From assembly GCA_963666935.1 (NCBI GenBank), contig OY762936.1, positions 992,001-1,056,000 on the forward strand: a DNA stretch of 64,000 bases, given 5' to 3'. The notes under the pieces are model-generated. The model worked only from the letters and a program-made list of their open reading frames with translations. It was not told the origin of the DNA and searched no databases. Source of the stretch: G963666935 sp963666935. GTDB lineage: Bacteria > Bacillota > Clostridia > Christensenellales > CAG-138. A program made the translations under genes and the position numbers. Shown here in pieces: positions 49,320 to 58,477 of the stretch. How positions within the stretch are numbered: the first letter of the stretch is position 1; each line of letters opens with the position of its first letter.

Positions 49320-50540
49320 TTACTTCAAGCCTGCGGGGCCGGGGTTTGGCCCATTGATGACGACCTTCTTTGCCCTTGCCATTTCGGCCTCGCTCATTTC
49401 CTGACCGATTCCGGGCAGCTCGGGAATGTCATAGTAGCCACCTACCGGATGGAGATGATACTTGCAGGAATCGATGCAGGCCTTCGTCAGATTGGCGTTG
49501 TGCTCCTCATGGATGCAGAAGTTAGGGATGGCGGCTTCCACATGCAGTGCGGCGGCAGTGGCGATGGGGCCGCCGCAGACATGAATTTGCACGCCCATAT
49601 CATAGACTTGTGCCATATCGCAGATCTTTTTGGTCTCGGTAATGCCGCCCGTATTGCACAGATCGGGCTGTATGATGGCTAGACTGCGATCCTCAAAGAA
49701 CTGACGGAAGCCCCAGCGGGTATAGCTGCGCTCACCCGTTGCCAGAGGCAGGCTGCAACGGTCCTTGATGTAGTTAAAGGTATCGGGGTTGCAGGGCATG
49801 GTGGGCTCTTCATAATACATGATGCGATAGGGCTCCAGTGCCTTGCCCAAATCGGCGGCGGTGTTGGCATCCAGCAGAGAGTGGATTTCCACGATGATGT
49901 CCAGATCAGGACCACCGGCCTCTCGGGCGGCGGCGATGCGGTCTACCGCCAGCTGCAGGTCATGCTGCCGCATGGAGCCGCGATGATGGGTTCCCTGCAT
50001 CGCAAATACTGAGGCCGCGGAAGTCTTCTTGTAAGGGGCGAAGACGGGATCAATCTTTACGGCGTCATACCCATCCTCCATGGCTTCCTTAACGACATCA
50101 TAGTAGTCCTTTGGATCATACAGCATGCCTAGCCAACCGGTGCTTTCCACCATTTTCTTCCAGCCGAACTGCAGCTGGCTGGCATAGGCGCGCAGTCTCT
50201 TGTTGGTTTTGCCGCCGATGAGCTTATAGACCGGCAGACCCAACGCCTTGCCTTTAATATCCCAGCATGCAGTGTCTATGGCAGCCATGGCGGAAGTGAC
50301 GACCACGCCGCCGCCCATCCCCCAGAACGTATGGCGGTGCAGGTGCTCCCAAATTTCCTCGGTGTTAAACGGATCCATACCAATAACCAACGCGGCAAAG
50401 TCCTGACATTGACCAAAGGCGCCCTCGCGGCAATTGCCGTACATAAGACCCGCTTCGCCAAAGCCGCTGATGCCTTCATCTGTGTTGACCTTAACCGTGA
50501 CAGCATAGCCCAGATAACACTCAACGCTTGTGATTTTCAT
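49320..50540 (-). CDS. Enolase-superfamily acid dehydratase (module B, divergent member)
   Basis: 406 residues. Same fold and metal site as the other four: Glu and His in VEIHSLL (E-I-H), YYEEPTMP, TGERSYTRW, and the QIHVCGGPIATAAALH His. It is the most distant of the five, with a longer insert near residues 170-190 (FAPYKKTSAASVFAMQG) and a different capping loop. The strand that would carry the K-x-K pair reads K-I-D-P. It most resembles the DgoD/galactonate dehydratase group. Last gene of the operon 53217-49320, 24 bp after the permease. Its substrate probably differs from that of the upstream dehydratase. Confidence 0.85.
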   Translation of the reverse strand: MKITSVECYLGYAVTVKVNTDEGISGFGEAGLMYGNCREGAFGQCQDFAALVIGMDPFNTEEIWEHLHRHTFWGMGGGVVVTSAMAAIDTACWDIKGKALGLPVYKLIGGKTNKRLRAYASQLQFGWKKMVESTGWLGMLYDPKDYYDVVKEAMEDGYDAVKIDPVFAPYKKTSAASVFAMQGTHHRGSMRQHDLQLAVDRIAAAREAGGPDLDIIVEIHSLLDANTAADLGKALEPYRIMYYEEPTMPCNPDTFNYIKDRCSLPLATGERSYTRWGFRQFFEDRSLAIIQPDLCNTGGITETKKICDMAQVYDMGVQIHVCGGPIATAAALHVEAAIPNFCIHEEHNANLTKACIDSCKYHLHPVGGYYDIPELPGIGQEMSEAEMARAKKVVINGPNPGPAGLK

Positions 50541-50564
50541 GAAATAAAACCTCCTTATATGATG

Positions 50565-51986
50565 TTATAATTTTTTGTCCTCGATTGTTGCATCTTCCGC
50601 CCATACAGAGGTATGAACCTCAATGTTGCCCGACTTGGCGCGCCAAATACCCAGCACTGTCGCGAGTATCATTGCAATCACGTTTGCTATGGCCAGACCC
50701 GTAGTCATGGACAGAATGGACTTCCAGAATACGATGAGGAAGCCGACAAGGGAGACGCAACAGATTACATAATACAGACCGTCCGAAACGTGATAGCGTG
50801 CTTTCTTCCATGCTTCCGGGTATTTCCGGGGCATTTTGATGAATGCGACGAAGTTCAGGATCGCGAAGAACGCCATGACCAACTGCACCATGTTGACGAT
50901 CGTGGTGATGGTCAAGCCGAAAATAATAGGGATTATGCCCAGAACATACATGAAGGTCAGTATCCAGACGCGGGCGTTGTTCTTGTTACGCTTGCCGAAA
51001 ATTTTGGGCAGCCAACCATCGTCGCAGGACTGGCCGAGGTTGATGGCATTATAGGCAAAGCTGGAGTTCAGAGTAGACAATAGAGCCATGATCGGGCCGC
51101 CAATGATGAATGCATAATAGAGCCAGGCAGGGAAGATGCGTTGTGCTGCAAATACCAGCGTGCTGGAATTGCCATAATCCGCGATCTTTAGAACGCCGGT
51201 GCCTGCCATGGCTACGCCCACATACAGAATGGTCAGGGTGGGAACAGCCCAAATCAAAACGGCGGGAATGTCCCTTCGGGCATTCTTGGAATCACGCCCA
51301 TAGGCGATGGTCATGCTGTAACCCTGACAGGAATAGACGAACAGCAACACTGCGCCCATGAAACCGCCTATGATCTTGCCGTCGGAGAAGGCGATGCCCC
51401 AACCTTGGGTCAGGAAGTCTGGATCGGAGAAGTTGAAGATGGGAAGGTTGATCTTGAAGATGCCTACGATAGCAAAAACAAGCAGAGCGGCGATGAGTAA
51501 CCATGTCATGGCTTTTTGAGCCTTTGCCATGAAATCAACGCCCATCAGGTTGACGACGTAGAAGAACGTCAACAGCGAGGCACCGACGATCATGCGCGCG
51601 ATGGGTGTGCCCAGAGCGGGGATTACATCGCCCAGATAGGCGGCCGCCGCAACGCCGAACAGGGAGAGAGAGATACACTGCGTCAGGGTTCCAAATGCGA
51701 ATATGCCGGAATAGGTAGGGCCGGCAAGGTCACAAAGCATGGAATAGTTGCCACCGCCCAGGCGGAGGGTAGAGGAAACAAACACGTTTGGTAAGATCAT
51801 TATAAAACCCATGATGATTGCGACGAAGTAGGCAAGCCAAGCGGAATAGCCGGTCATTTTGATGGCGGGAACAATCAGCGTGATAACGCCCGCGCCAATG
51901 ACCTGCCCGATGGCAAGTGCATACAACTCCGGTCTGCCCAGCGTCCCCGGTTTGGGAGCCGCCTCTTTGATTACTTTGATTGCCAT
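50565..51986 (-). CDS. APC-family permease (module B)
   Basis: 473 residues with about twelve membrane segments. ALAIGQVIGAGVITLIVPA is the TM1 substrate loop; STLRLGGGNYSMLCDLAGP and FIIGGPIMALLSTLNSS match the module A permease at the same places, and the tail again contains V-H-TSVW. It lies between two dehydratase genes (40 bp after the first, 24 bp before the second), so uptake and dehydration are made together. As in module A the substrate is unknown. Confidence 0.87.
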   Translation of the reverse strand: MAIKVIKEAAPKPGTLGRPELYALAIGQVIGAGVITLIVPAIKMTGYSAWLAYFVAIIMGFIMILPNVFVSSTLRLGGGNYSMLCDLAGPTYSGIFAFGTLTQCISLSLFGVAAAAYLGDVIPALGTPIARMIVGASLLTFFYVVNLMGVDFMAKAQKAMTWLLIAALLVFAIVGIFKINLPIFNFSDPDFLTQGWGIAFSDGKIIGGFMGAVLLFVYSCQGYSMTIAYGRDSKNARRDIPAVLIWAVPTLTILYVGVAMAGTGVLKIADYGNSSTLVFAAQRIFPAWLYYAFIIGGPIMALLSTLNSSFAYNAINLGQSCDDGWLPKIFGKRNKNNARVWILTFMYVLGIIPIIFGLTITTIVNMVQLVMAFFAILNFVAFIKMPRKYPEAWKKARYHVSDGLYYVICCVSLVGFLIVFWKSILSMTTGLAIANVIAMILATVLGIWRAKSGNIEVHTSVWAEDATIEDKKL

Positions 51987-52026
51987 ATTTTTCTCCTTTC
52001 TTATATTACCTGCCTGCGCAGGAATA

Positions 52027-53217
52027 TTACTCGACTACCTTATACAGAGTGGCCCTGTCAATGGCTTCCTGTAAAAATTCATTGCCGATGCCCGGCAGAT
52101 CAGGCACTGTGAAGTATCCATTCTCGGGCTGGAGATTGTATTTCGTAAGGCCTAGGCAGGTGTCCATGCGGTTACAGGTATGATGCTCGTGGATGATGAA
52201 GTTGGGGATGGAACATTCCACATGCAGCGCGGCATTGGTTGCCAACGGGCTGCCTGCCACATGAACCTGAACGCCCGCGTCAAAGGCATGGGCTATATCG
52301 CAGATCTTTTTGACTTCGGAAATGCCGCCGCAGTTTCCAATGTCTGGCTGCGCCAACTGGAGCAGATTCCGCTTAAAGTATTCCACATACTGCCAACGGG
52401 AGAACAAGCGCTCGCCGTTGGCAATGGGTACGGATGTGTACTTGGCGATATACTCGACGGTCTGTGCGGTGGGGGTATTGGGCTCTTCAAATGCCATGAT
52501 GCTGTATTTTTCAGCCAGCTTTGCCAGTTGTACCGCGCCCAGCGCATCGGGAAGGGAATGGTTCTCCATGATGATATCCACATTGTCGCCGGCTGCCTCC
52601 CGTGCAGCTTTCATACGGGATTCCACCATCTTGAGCTTTTTGGGCGACAATATGCCGGTTGTTTCCAGGAAAGGCAGAGGCTTACCCTCCTCATCACGGT
52701 CAAAGAAATCAATTTTAATTGCGTCATAGCCCTCGTCAATTGCCAGCTTAACGTTATGGGCGTAATCTTCCGGCGTTACAGCCCACAGATGATCCGAAAC
52801 GCCAACCTGACCCCAGCCAAACTGCAGCTGGCTCGCATAGCACCGCAGCTTATCCCGTACCTTTCCGCCAAGGAGCTGATAAACGGGAACATCGAAGTAT
52901 TTGCCCTTGATATCCCAAAGCGCCACGTCAATCGCGGCAATGCCGGAGAAGATTACGGGACCTCCGTTTTGCCCCCAGAAGGTTTTTTTGTACATGGTTT
53001 CCCAGATAAGCTCTGTGCGAAGAGGATCCATGCCGACAATCAGCCCCGCCAGATCGCACACCATGCCATATGCCGCAGTGCCGCCGATGCCATACGCCAT
53101 GCCCGCTTCGCCATCCCCGCAAATGCCGGCGTCCGTATGGATGCGGCAGCCGATGGGACTGTTTATCTTACTGTTAGCGGTGGGGAGACGGAACACTTCA
53201 ATCTTCGTGATTTTCAT
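52027..53217 (-). CDS. Enolase-superfamily acid dehydratase (module B, first gene)
   Basis: 396 residues, closest to the module A triplet (for example YKKTFWGQNGGPVIFSGI and WDIKGKYFDVPVYQLLGG). Metal ligands are in IIMENHSLPD, FEEPNTPT and NGERLFSRW; the second His is in QVHVAGSPLATNAALH. The capping loop (PTANSKINSPIGCRI) and the segment GVSDHLWAVTPEDY are its own. It is the promoter-proximal gene of module B, with GGAGG upstream of the ATG and two candidate operators in its promoter. Likely an acid dehydratase or epimerase with specificity related to module A. Confidence 0.87.
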   Translation of the reverse strand: MKITKIEVFRLPTANSKINSPIGCRIHTDAGICGDGEAGMAYGIGGTAAYGMVCDLAGLIVGMDPLRTELIWETMYKKTFWGQNGGPVIFSGIAAIDVALWDIKGKYFDVPVYQLLGGKVRDKLRCYASQLQFGWGQVGVSDHLWAVTPEDYAHNVKLAIDEGYDAIKIDFFDRDEEGKPLPFLETTGILSPKKLKMVESRMKAAREAAGDNVDIIMENHSLPDALGAVQLAKLAEKYSIMAFEEPNTPTAQTVEYIAKYTSVPIANGERLFSRWQYVEYFKRNLLQLAQPDIGNCGGISEVKKICDIAHAFDAGVQVHVAGSPLATNAALHVECSIPNFIIHEHHTCNRMDTCLGLTKYNLQPENGYFTVPDLPGIGNEFLQEAIDRATLYKVVE

Positions 53218-53291
53218 AAAAGTAGCCTCCTTATTAAATTTTTTAATTATATGACAAATATCGACGTGATTAGCTATTCGTTGTCCGGTTG

Positions 53292-53337
53292 TTCGCTATG
53301 TTATGATATATGTAAATATATATCAAATTATTCGCTA
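53292..53337 (-). promoter_or_regulatory. Two candidate GntR operators at the module B promoter
   Basis: TAGCGAA on the minus strand at 53331-53337 (inside the -35/-10 spacer) and 53292-53298 (about 18 bases after the -10). Spacing between the copies is 39 bp, near four helical turns. They match the single copy in module A. Confidence 0.5.
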
Positions 53338-53345
53338 CCTGTCAA
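53317..53345 (-). promoter_or_regulatory. Promoter of the module B operon
   Basis: Minus strand TTGACA (53340-53345), 17 bp, TATATA (53317-53322), 100 bp before the first dehydratase start. Confidence 0.7.
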
Positions 53346-53436
53346 CTATCTGCAGCGTCAATTTTAAAAAAATGTGCGTATGGTAAATTGGAGCAGGGAA
53401 GCAAATTGCCAATAAATAGAGGACTTTTACGCGTTA

Positions 53437-53443
53437 TAGCGAA
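53437..53443 (+). promoter_or_regulatory. TAGCGAA copy upstream of dgt
   Basis: TAGCGAA flanked by GTTA on the left and TTAAC on the right, giving a loose dyad, 34 bp before the dgt start. It may be a third module B operator or a chance copy. Confidence 0.3.
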
Positions 53444-53476
53444 TTAACATAAGTGAGAAGATTTTTGGAGGGCACT

Positions 53477-54487
53477 ATGGATCTTGAGGGCGGATATCTG
53501 CGGGAACTTGTGGAACTGCGGGAAAGGGAAACCCTTTCCAAACACGCGAAGCTGTCTGGGCAAACGCTGGGAAGGGAAACCCCCATAGACCCCTGTCCCA
53601 TCCGTACCGAGTTTGTGCGGGACCGGGACAGGATCATTCACTGTAAGTCCTTTCGGAGACTGAAGCATAAGACGCAGGTATTTCTTTCGCCCGCGGGGGA
53701 TCACTATCGGACTCGGCTCACCCATACGTTGGAGGTCAACCAGATCGCACGAACCATTGCCCGTGGGCTGCAGCTTAACGAGGATCTGACCGAAGCCATC
53801 GCGTTGGGCCACGATCTGGGCCATACTCCCTTTGGGCACGCAGGTGAAAGCGTGCTTAACCAGCTTGTGCCGGACGGCTTTAAGCACAACGAGCAGAGCC
53901 TTCGGGTGGTGGAAAAACTAGAGAACGGCCAAGGGCTCAACTTAACCTTTGAGGTTCGGGACGGGATAAAGAACCATACCATGAGCGATACTCCGGCCAC
54001 GGTGGAGGGGGCGGTGGTAAGCATTGCAGACCGCATTGCATATATCAACCACGACATTGACGACGCTGTGCGGGCGGAGATTTTGGCCGTTAGCGATCTG
54101 CCAAAAAGCTGTACGAAAATTCTTGGAGAAACCCACGGCCAAAGAATTAACACGCTGATTCTAGATGTGCTGAAAAATAGCTATGATTCACAGGATATCC
54201 GCATGAGTGACGGAATCGGCAGGGAATTCGACAAGCTGCGGAATTTTATGTTTGAACACGTCTATCTCAACCCGGACGCAAAGCACGAGGAGGAAAAGGG
54301 GAAGCACGTGATAGAGCAGCTCTACCTTTATTACCTTGGGCATATTGAACTACTTCCCGTTGAATTTTTCAAGAACGTGGAGGCAGATGGAAAGGAGCGG
54401 GTGGCTGCCGACTACATCGCCTGCATGACGGATCGCTATGCCGTTATGGACTATCAGAGGCTATATGTGCCTAGAGAATGGAATTAA
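53477..54487 (+). CDS. dgt: dGTP triphosphohydrolase-like HD protein
   Basis: 336 residues, dGTPase family. HKTQVFLSPAGDHYRTRLTHTLEV, then ALGHDLGHTPFGHAGE (the H-D pair) and YINHDIDDA give the metal-binding His and Asp set. It hydrolyses dNTPs to nucleoside and triphosphate and often stands before dnaG-rpoD in Firmicutes, as here. The ATG at 53477 has GGAGGG five bases ahead; the in-frame GTG at 53453 has nothing. Confidence 0.92.
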   Translation: MDLEGGYLRELVELRERETLSKHAKLSGQTLGRETPIDPCPIRTEFVRDRDRIIHCKSFRRLKHKTQVFLSPAGDHYRTRLTHTLEVNQIARTIARGLQLNEDLTEAIALGHDLGHTPFGHAGESVLNQLVPDGFKHNEQSLRVVEKLENGQGLNLTFEVRDGIKNHTMSDTPATVEGAVVSIADRIAYINHDIDDAVRAEILAVSDLPKSCTKILGETHGQRINTLILDVLKNSYDSQDIRMSDGIGREFDKLRNFMFEHVYLNPDAKHEEEKGKHVIEQLYLYYLGHIELLPVEFFKNVEADGKERVAADYIACMTDRYAVMDYQRLYVPREWN

Positions 54488-54556
54488 TAGTAATCTCTTG
54501 CAGGATTTTCGGGGTTTTTGGCGAAAAAGGCAGTTATGGCGAAAGGAGGGATTGGT

Positions 54557-56308
54557 ATGCCGCTGTTTCCGGATTCGTGGCTTTCTGAACTGCTCGGCAA
54601 GAGCGACCTAGTGGCCATCGCTTCGGAATACACGCAGCTTATGCCCAAGGGTAGAAGGCTGTGGGGTTGCTGTCCCTTTCATAGTGAAAAAACGCCCTCT
54701 TTCTCCGTAACGCCGGATAATCAGCTTTACTATTGTTTTGGCTGCCACGCGGGTGGCAGCGTCATTCAGTTCATGATGGAGGCGGAAAAGCTCACCTACA
54801 CTGAGGCGGTAAAAAGCCTTGCCCAGCGGGCGGGCATGGAACTACCTGAAGAAATGGATGATCAGAAACTTCGCAGCGAGCGAGCCCTCAAGGAACGGAT
54901 GTACGCTGCCTGTAAGGAGGCCGCGATGTTCTACCACGGCCTGCTTTTGAGCGAAGAGGGAAAGGCGGCGCAGCAATACCTGATCCGGCGGGGTGTGGAC
55001 TCCCACACGGTAAAGAGCTTCGGCTTGGGGTTTGCCCCGGAGAGCTGGGATCGCCTGACAAACCACATGTTTTCCAAAGACTTTACTAAAGAAGATCTGA
55101 TCGCGGCGGGGCTGGCGATTCGAGGAAAGTCAAAGGACGGCTGCTACGACGCTTTTCGAAACCGGGTTATTTTTCCCATAATAGCCCAAAATCGCAGGGT
55201 GATAGGGTTCGGTGCGCGCACAATGGGGAAAGATATTCCTAAGTATCTTAATACCGGAGATACGCCTATTTTCAACAAACGCAGTCATCTGTACGCGCTC
55301 AATATGCAAAAGGGGAAAAAGTTGAGCGACCTGATTATGGTGGAGGGGTATATGGACGTCATCAGCCTCCATCAAAGCGGCATCGACAACGCGGTGGCGA
55401 GCCTTGGAACCGCGCTGACCCAGCAGCAGGCCCGGCTGATCAAGCGGTACGCGCCCAAGGTATACATCAGCTATGACGGCGATGCGGCGGGACAAAACGC
55501 TACTCTTCGGGGATTGGACATCCTCGCCAAAGAAGGGTTGGACGTGCGGGTGATCCTCATTCCCAACGGGCAGGATCCGGACGATTACGTGCGGCAGAAC
55601 GGGAAGGAAGCGTATCTTTCGCTGAAAGATAAGGCGTTGACCCTCAACGGATTCAAGCTGGACCACCTGATGTGGGAGCTGGATATGAACTCGCCGGACG
55701 ACAGGGAAACCTACGCCAAGAAGGCCTGCGCCTTTCTGGGAACGTTGCAGCCGGTGGAGCAGGAGCGCTACACGCCCCTCTTGGCCCGACGGACCGGACT
55801 TTCGGAGGCGGCTATACTCAAGCAGTGCGGATTGATAAAAACGCCCCCCGAGAATAGAACCGCGCCGAATAGGAATATTAAGGAAAACAGCCCGGTTTTG
55901 AGGGCAGAGGCCAGCAAGGCGGAAAAGGAACTTTTGGCTTGCATGCTAAAATCCGGCGACGCGTTGGTGCTGGCCATAGAAGAGATGACGGAGAAAGGCG
56001 TGCGCTTTTGTTACGCCGAGCTTATGGAAGTGGCAGAAAGGCTGCTGGTGGAGCGGACAAGAGGGGAAGAGGCAGACATCCGGCTTCTCATGTGCGGATT
56101 CTCACCGCAGACAGCCGAAATCATCAGTGCCGCCGCGGGTCTTTGTGAATCCATTGAAGACCCACAGACTGCGGCGCTGGAATGCGTGAAGGCTATGGGA
56201 AAAAGCGCTCTGGACGCGGAAATTAAGGAGCTGGCGGGCCGGATGGCGGTTGGCGAAGACGTGAAAGTGAAATACATGGAGCTGGTAAAAAAGAGAGCTT
56301 TATTGTGA
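54557..56308 (+). CDS. dnaG: DNA primase DnaG
   Basis: 583 residues. The N-terminal zinc-ribbon has CCPFHSEKTPSFSVTPDNQLYYCFGCHAGG. The TOPRIM catalytic core contains VEGYMDVISLHQSG and YDGDAAGQNA with its acidic metal ligands. The C-terminal part is the DnaB-binding helical region. It makes RNA primers at the replication fork. The ATG at 54557 is preferred because AAAGGAGGG precedes it; the upstream start at 54518 would have no ribosome site. Confidence 0.95.
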   Translation: MPLFPDSWLSELLGKSDLVAIASEYTQLMPKGRRLWGCCPFHSEKTPSFSVTPDNQLYYCFGCHAGGSVIQFMMEAEKLTYTEAVKSLAQRAGMELPEEMDDQKLRSERALKERMYAACKEAAMFYHGLLLSEEGKAAQQYLIRRGVDSHTVKSFGLGFAPESWDRLTNHMFSKDFTKEDLIAAGLAIRGKSKDGCYDAFRNRVIFPIIAQNRRVIGFGARTMGKDIPKYLNTGDTPIFNKRSHLYALNMQKGKKLSDLIMVEGYMDVISLHQSGIDNAVASLGTALTQQQARLIKRYAPKVYISYDGDAAGQNATLRGLDILAKEGLDVRVILIPNGQDPDDYVRQNGKEAYLSLKDKALTLNGFKLDHLMWELDMNSPDDRETYAKKACAFLGTLQPVEQERYTPLLARRTGLSEAAILKQCGLIKTPPENRTAPNRNIKENSPVLRAEASKAEKELLACMLKSGDALVLAIEEMTEKGVRFCYAELMEVAERLLVERTRGEEADIRLLMCGFSPQTAEIISAAAGLCESIEDPQTAALECVKAMGKSALDAEIKELAGRMAVGEDVKVKYMELVKKRALL

Positions 56309-56344
56309 AATACATAGAAATAATCCACAAAGGAGGGGCCGGCT

Positions 56345-57430
56345 TTGGAAAGCAAGGATCCCAAGAAGAATCAGAGTAAAATTGAAGAGCTCGTTGAACT
56401 GGGGAAGTCCAAGGGCGTTTTGACCTACAAGGAGGTCATGGATACTCTGGACGAAATGGAGCTGGATTCCGAGCAGATCGAACGGATTTACGATCGGTTT
56501 GAAGCGCTTAGCATAGACGTAGTAGAAGAGGTTGAAGTTTCGGAGAATATCGCGGACGACCTTGCGGGTATCGGGACCAACATGGGGGCGGGAGAGGCGG
56601 TGGCCATTGACGACCCGGTTCGTATGTACCTCAAGGAAATTGGAAAGGTTTCGCTTTTAACCGCCGCGGAGGAAATTGAAATCGCACAGCGCATGGCGGA
56701 GGGAGATCAGGAGGCAAAACGCCAGCTGGCTGAGGCAAACCTGAGGCTGGTGGTGTCCGTAGCAAAGCGCTACGTGGGGCGCGGGATGCTATTCCTCGAC
56801 TTGATACAAGAGGGAAATCTTGGCCTGATCAAGGCTGTTGAGAAATTTGATTATCGCAAAGGATATAAGTTCTCCACCTATGCAACGTGGTGGATCCGGC
56901 AGGCCATTACTCGCGCCATCGCGGACCAGGCGAGAACCATCCGGATTCCCGTACACATGGTGGAGACCATTAATAAATTGATTCGCGTCAACCGGCAGCT
57001 GCTGCAGGAATACGGCCGGGAGCCCCGGCCTGATGAGATCGCCCGGGAGATGGGCATCAGCGAGGACAAGGTTCGGGAGATTATCAAAGTGGCGCAGGAG
57101 CCCGTTTCTTTGGAAACTCCCATCGGCGAAGAAGAGGACAGCCATCTTGGCGACTTCATTCCCGACGAGGATGCGCCTGCCCCTGCCGAGGTGGCGGCGT
57201 TTACACTGCTCAAAGAGCAGCTCATGGAGGTGTTGGACACCTTGACGCCCCGGGAAGAAAAAGTTCTGCGGCTTCGGTTTGGGCTGGACGACGGGAAGGC
57301 AAGGACGCTGGAGGAAGTGGGGCGGGAATTTAACGTGACTCGGGAGCGCATCCGGCAGATCGAGGCCAAAGCGCTCCGGAAGCTGCGACACCCATCTCGG
57401 AGCAAGAAACTCAAGGATTTTTTGGAATAA
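56345..57430 (+). CDS. rpoD: Housekeeping sigma factor RpoD/SigA
   Basis: 361 residues. A short region 1.1 (GKSKGVLTYKEVMDTLDE), region 1.2 (DPVRMYLKEIGKVSLLT), region 2 (RLVVSVAKRYVGRGMLFLDLIQEGNLGLIKAVEKFDY, YATWWIRQAI), region 3 and region 4 (EEVGREFNVTRERIRQIEAKALRKL) are complete. The TTG start at 56345 is preceded by AAAGGAGGGG. It is 36 bp after dnaG, the standard macromolecular-synthesis operon without rpsU. Confidence 0.96.
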   Translation: MESKDPKKNQSKIEELVELGKSKGVLTYKEVMDTLDEMELDSEQIERIYDRFEALSIDVVEEVEVSENIADDLAGIGTNMGAGEAVAIDDPVRMYLKEIGKVSLLTAAEEIEIAQRMAEGDQEAKRQLAEANLRLVVSVAKRYVGRGMLFLDLIQEGNLGLIKAVEKFDYRKGYKFSTYATWWIRQAITRAIADQARTIRIPVHMVETINKLIRVNRQLLQEYGREPRPDEIAREMGISEDKVREIIKVAQEPVSLETPIGEEEDSHLGDFIPDEDAPAPAEVAAFTLLKEQLMEVLDTLTPREEKVLRLRFGLDDGKARTLEEVGREFNVTRERIRQIEAKALRKLRHPSRSKKLKDFLE

Positions 57431-57440
57431 TTGGCGAAAA

Positions 57441-57475
57441 GACCTCCTGCCGCAGCCGGCGGGAGGCTTCTTGCA
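57441..57475 (+). terminator. Hairpin after rpoD
   Basis: CCTCCTGCCG and CGGCGGGAGG form a 10-bp stem with one wobble; the tail CTTCTT is only partly T-rich. Confidence 0.55.
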
Positions 57476-57517
57476 ACTGAGCAAAAATATAAGGGGGGTT
57501 ACCGGAAAGGAGCAGCC

Positions 57518-58345
57518 ATGAATCAATACATTGCAGCTGCAATCCAGATGTGCACCAACGACGATCGGGAAAGAAACCTGAAAAAGGTGGAAGAGCTCGC
57601 CGGGGAGGCTGTGGCCAGAGGGGCAAAGCTTGTGGCTCTGCCCGAGGTCATGAACGTCGCCTCCGAGGACCCGATTCTGTTTCCGTCGGAGCGCATCGAC
57701 GGATATACCATTGGACGCATGCGCAAGTTGGCGGCAAAGCATGGGATCTTTCTGCATTGCGGAAGCATTCGGGAAGTGGGCCCCGGCGGAAAGCGCTACA
57801 ATACTTCCGTGCTTCTTAACCCAAAGGGGGAGGTGACGGCAGTTTACCGCAAACTTCACCTCTTTGATGTGCAGATCGAAAACGGCCCCTGCGTCCAAGA
57901 ATCCAAGATGGATCTGCCCGGGCAGGAAATTGTGACCACAGACACGGAGCTGGGGCGGCTTGGATTTACCATTTGCTATGATATGCGTTTCCCCGAACTG
58001 TATCGGATTCTCGCTTTGGAGGGTGCGCAGGTAATCTTTGTACCCGCCAACTTTACCAAACCGACCGGGGAAGCACACTGGCATATCCTGCTCCGGGCCC
58101 GGGCCATTGAAAATAATTGCTACATCGTAGCGCCGGCCCAAGGCGGGCCGAAACCGCAGTTTGAAGCCTACGGTCACAGCGCTATCATTGATCCTTGGGG
58201 CAATATCCTCGCTGAACTGCCTTTTGATGAAGGCGTAATCACCGCAAAAATCGATTTGGACATGGTAAGGAAGATGCGAAACCAGCTGGGCTCTTTGAAG
58301 AACCGCCGCTTAGATCTCTACGGCCTCCGTCGGGCAAAAGAATAG
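57518..58345 (+). CDS. Carbon-nitrogen hydrolase (Nit2/omega-amidase-like)
   Basis: 275 residues of the nitrilase superfamily. The triad is seen as Glu in LVALPEVMN, Lys in AVYRKLHLFD and Cys in TICYDMRFPELYR. Length and PQFEAYGHSAIIDPWG near the end fit the Nit1/Nit2 branch, which hydrolyses omega-amides such as alpha-ketoglutaramate or deaminated glutathione (metabolite repair). The ATG at 57518 has AAAGGAG upstream. Confidence 0.9.
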   Translation: MNQYIAAAIQMCTNDDRERNLKKVEELAGEAVARGAKLVALPEVMNVASEDPILFPSERIDGYTIGRMRKLAAKHGIFLHCGSIREVGPGGKRYNTSVLLNPKGEVTAVYRKLHLFDVQIENGPCVQESKMDLPGQEIVTTDTELGRLGFTICYDMRFPELYRILALEGAQVIFVPANFTKPTGEAHWHILLRARAIENNCYIVAPAQGGPKPQFEAYGHSAIIDPWGNILAELPFDEGVITAKIDLDMVRKMRNQLGSLKNRRLDLYGLRRAKE

Positions 58346-58477
58346 GGCAGATCCGAGTACATATCTGAATACGACAAAAGATAGGCCGTCGTTGAATTGG
58401 TCATAAAATGTTTTCAAAATCCTTATTTCAGCGTGGTATAATATTAACTGGGATATTCTGAGAAGAGAGGGGATCAT

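Noticed and set aside
52180..53367. 395-codon plus-strand frame antisense to the module B dehydratase
   Set aside because: Antisense of a conserved enzyme gene; no family features.
56789..58177. 462-codon minus-strand frame across rpoD and the nitrilase gene
   Set aside because: Spans two well-supported plus-strand genes and their intergenic hairpin; a shadow.
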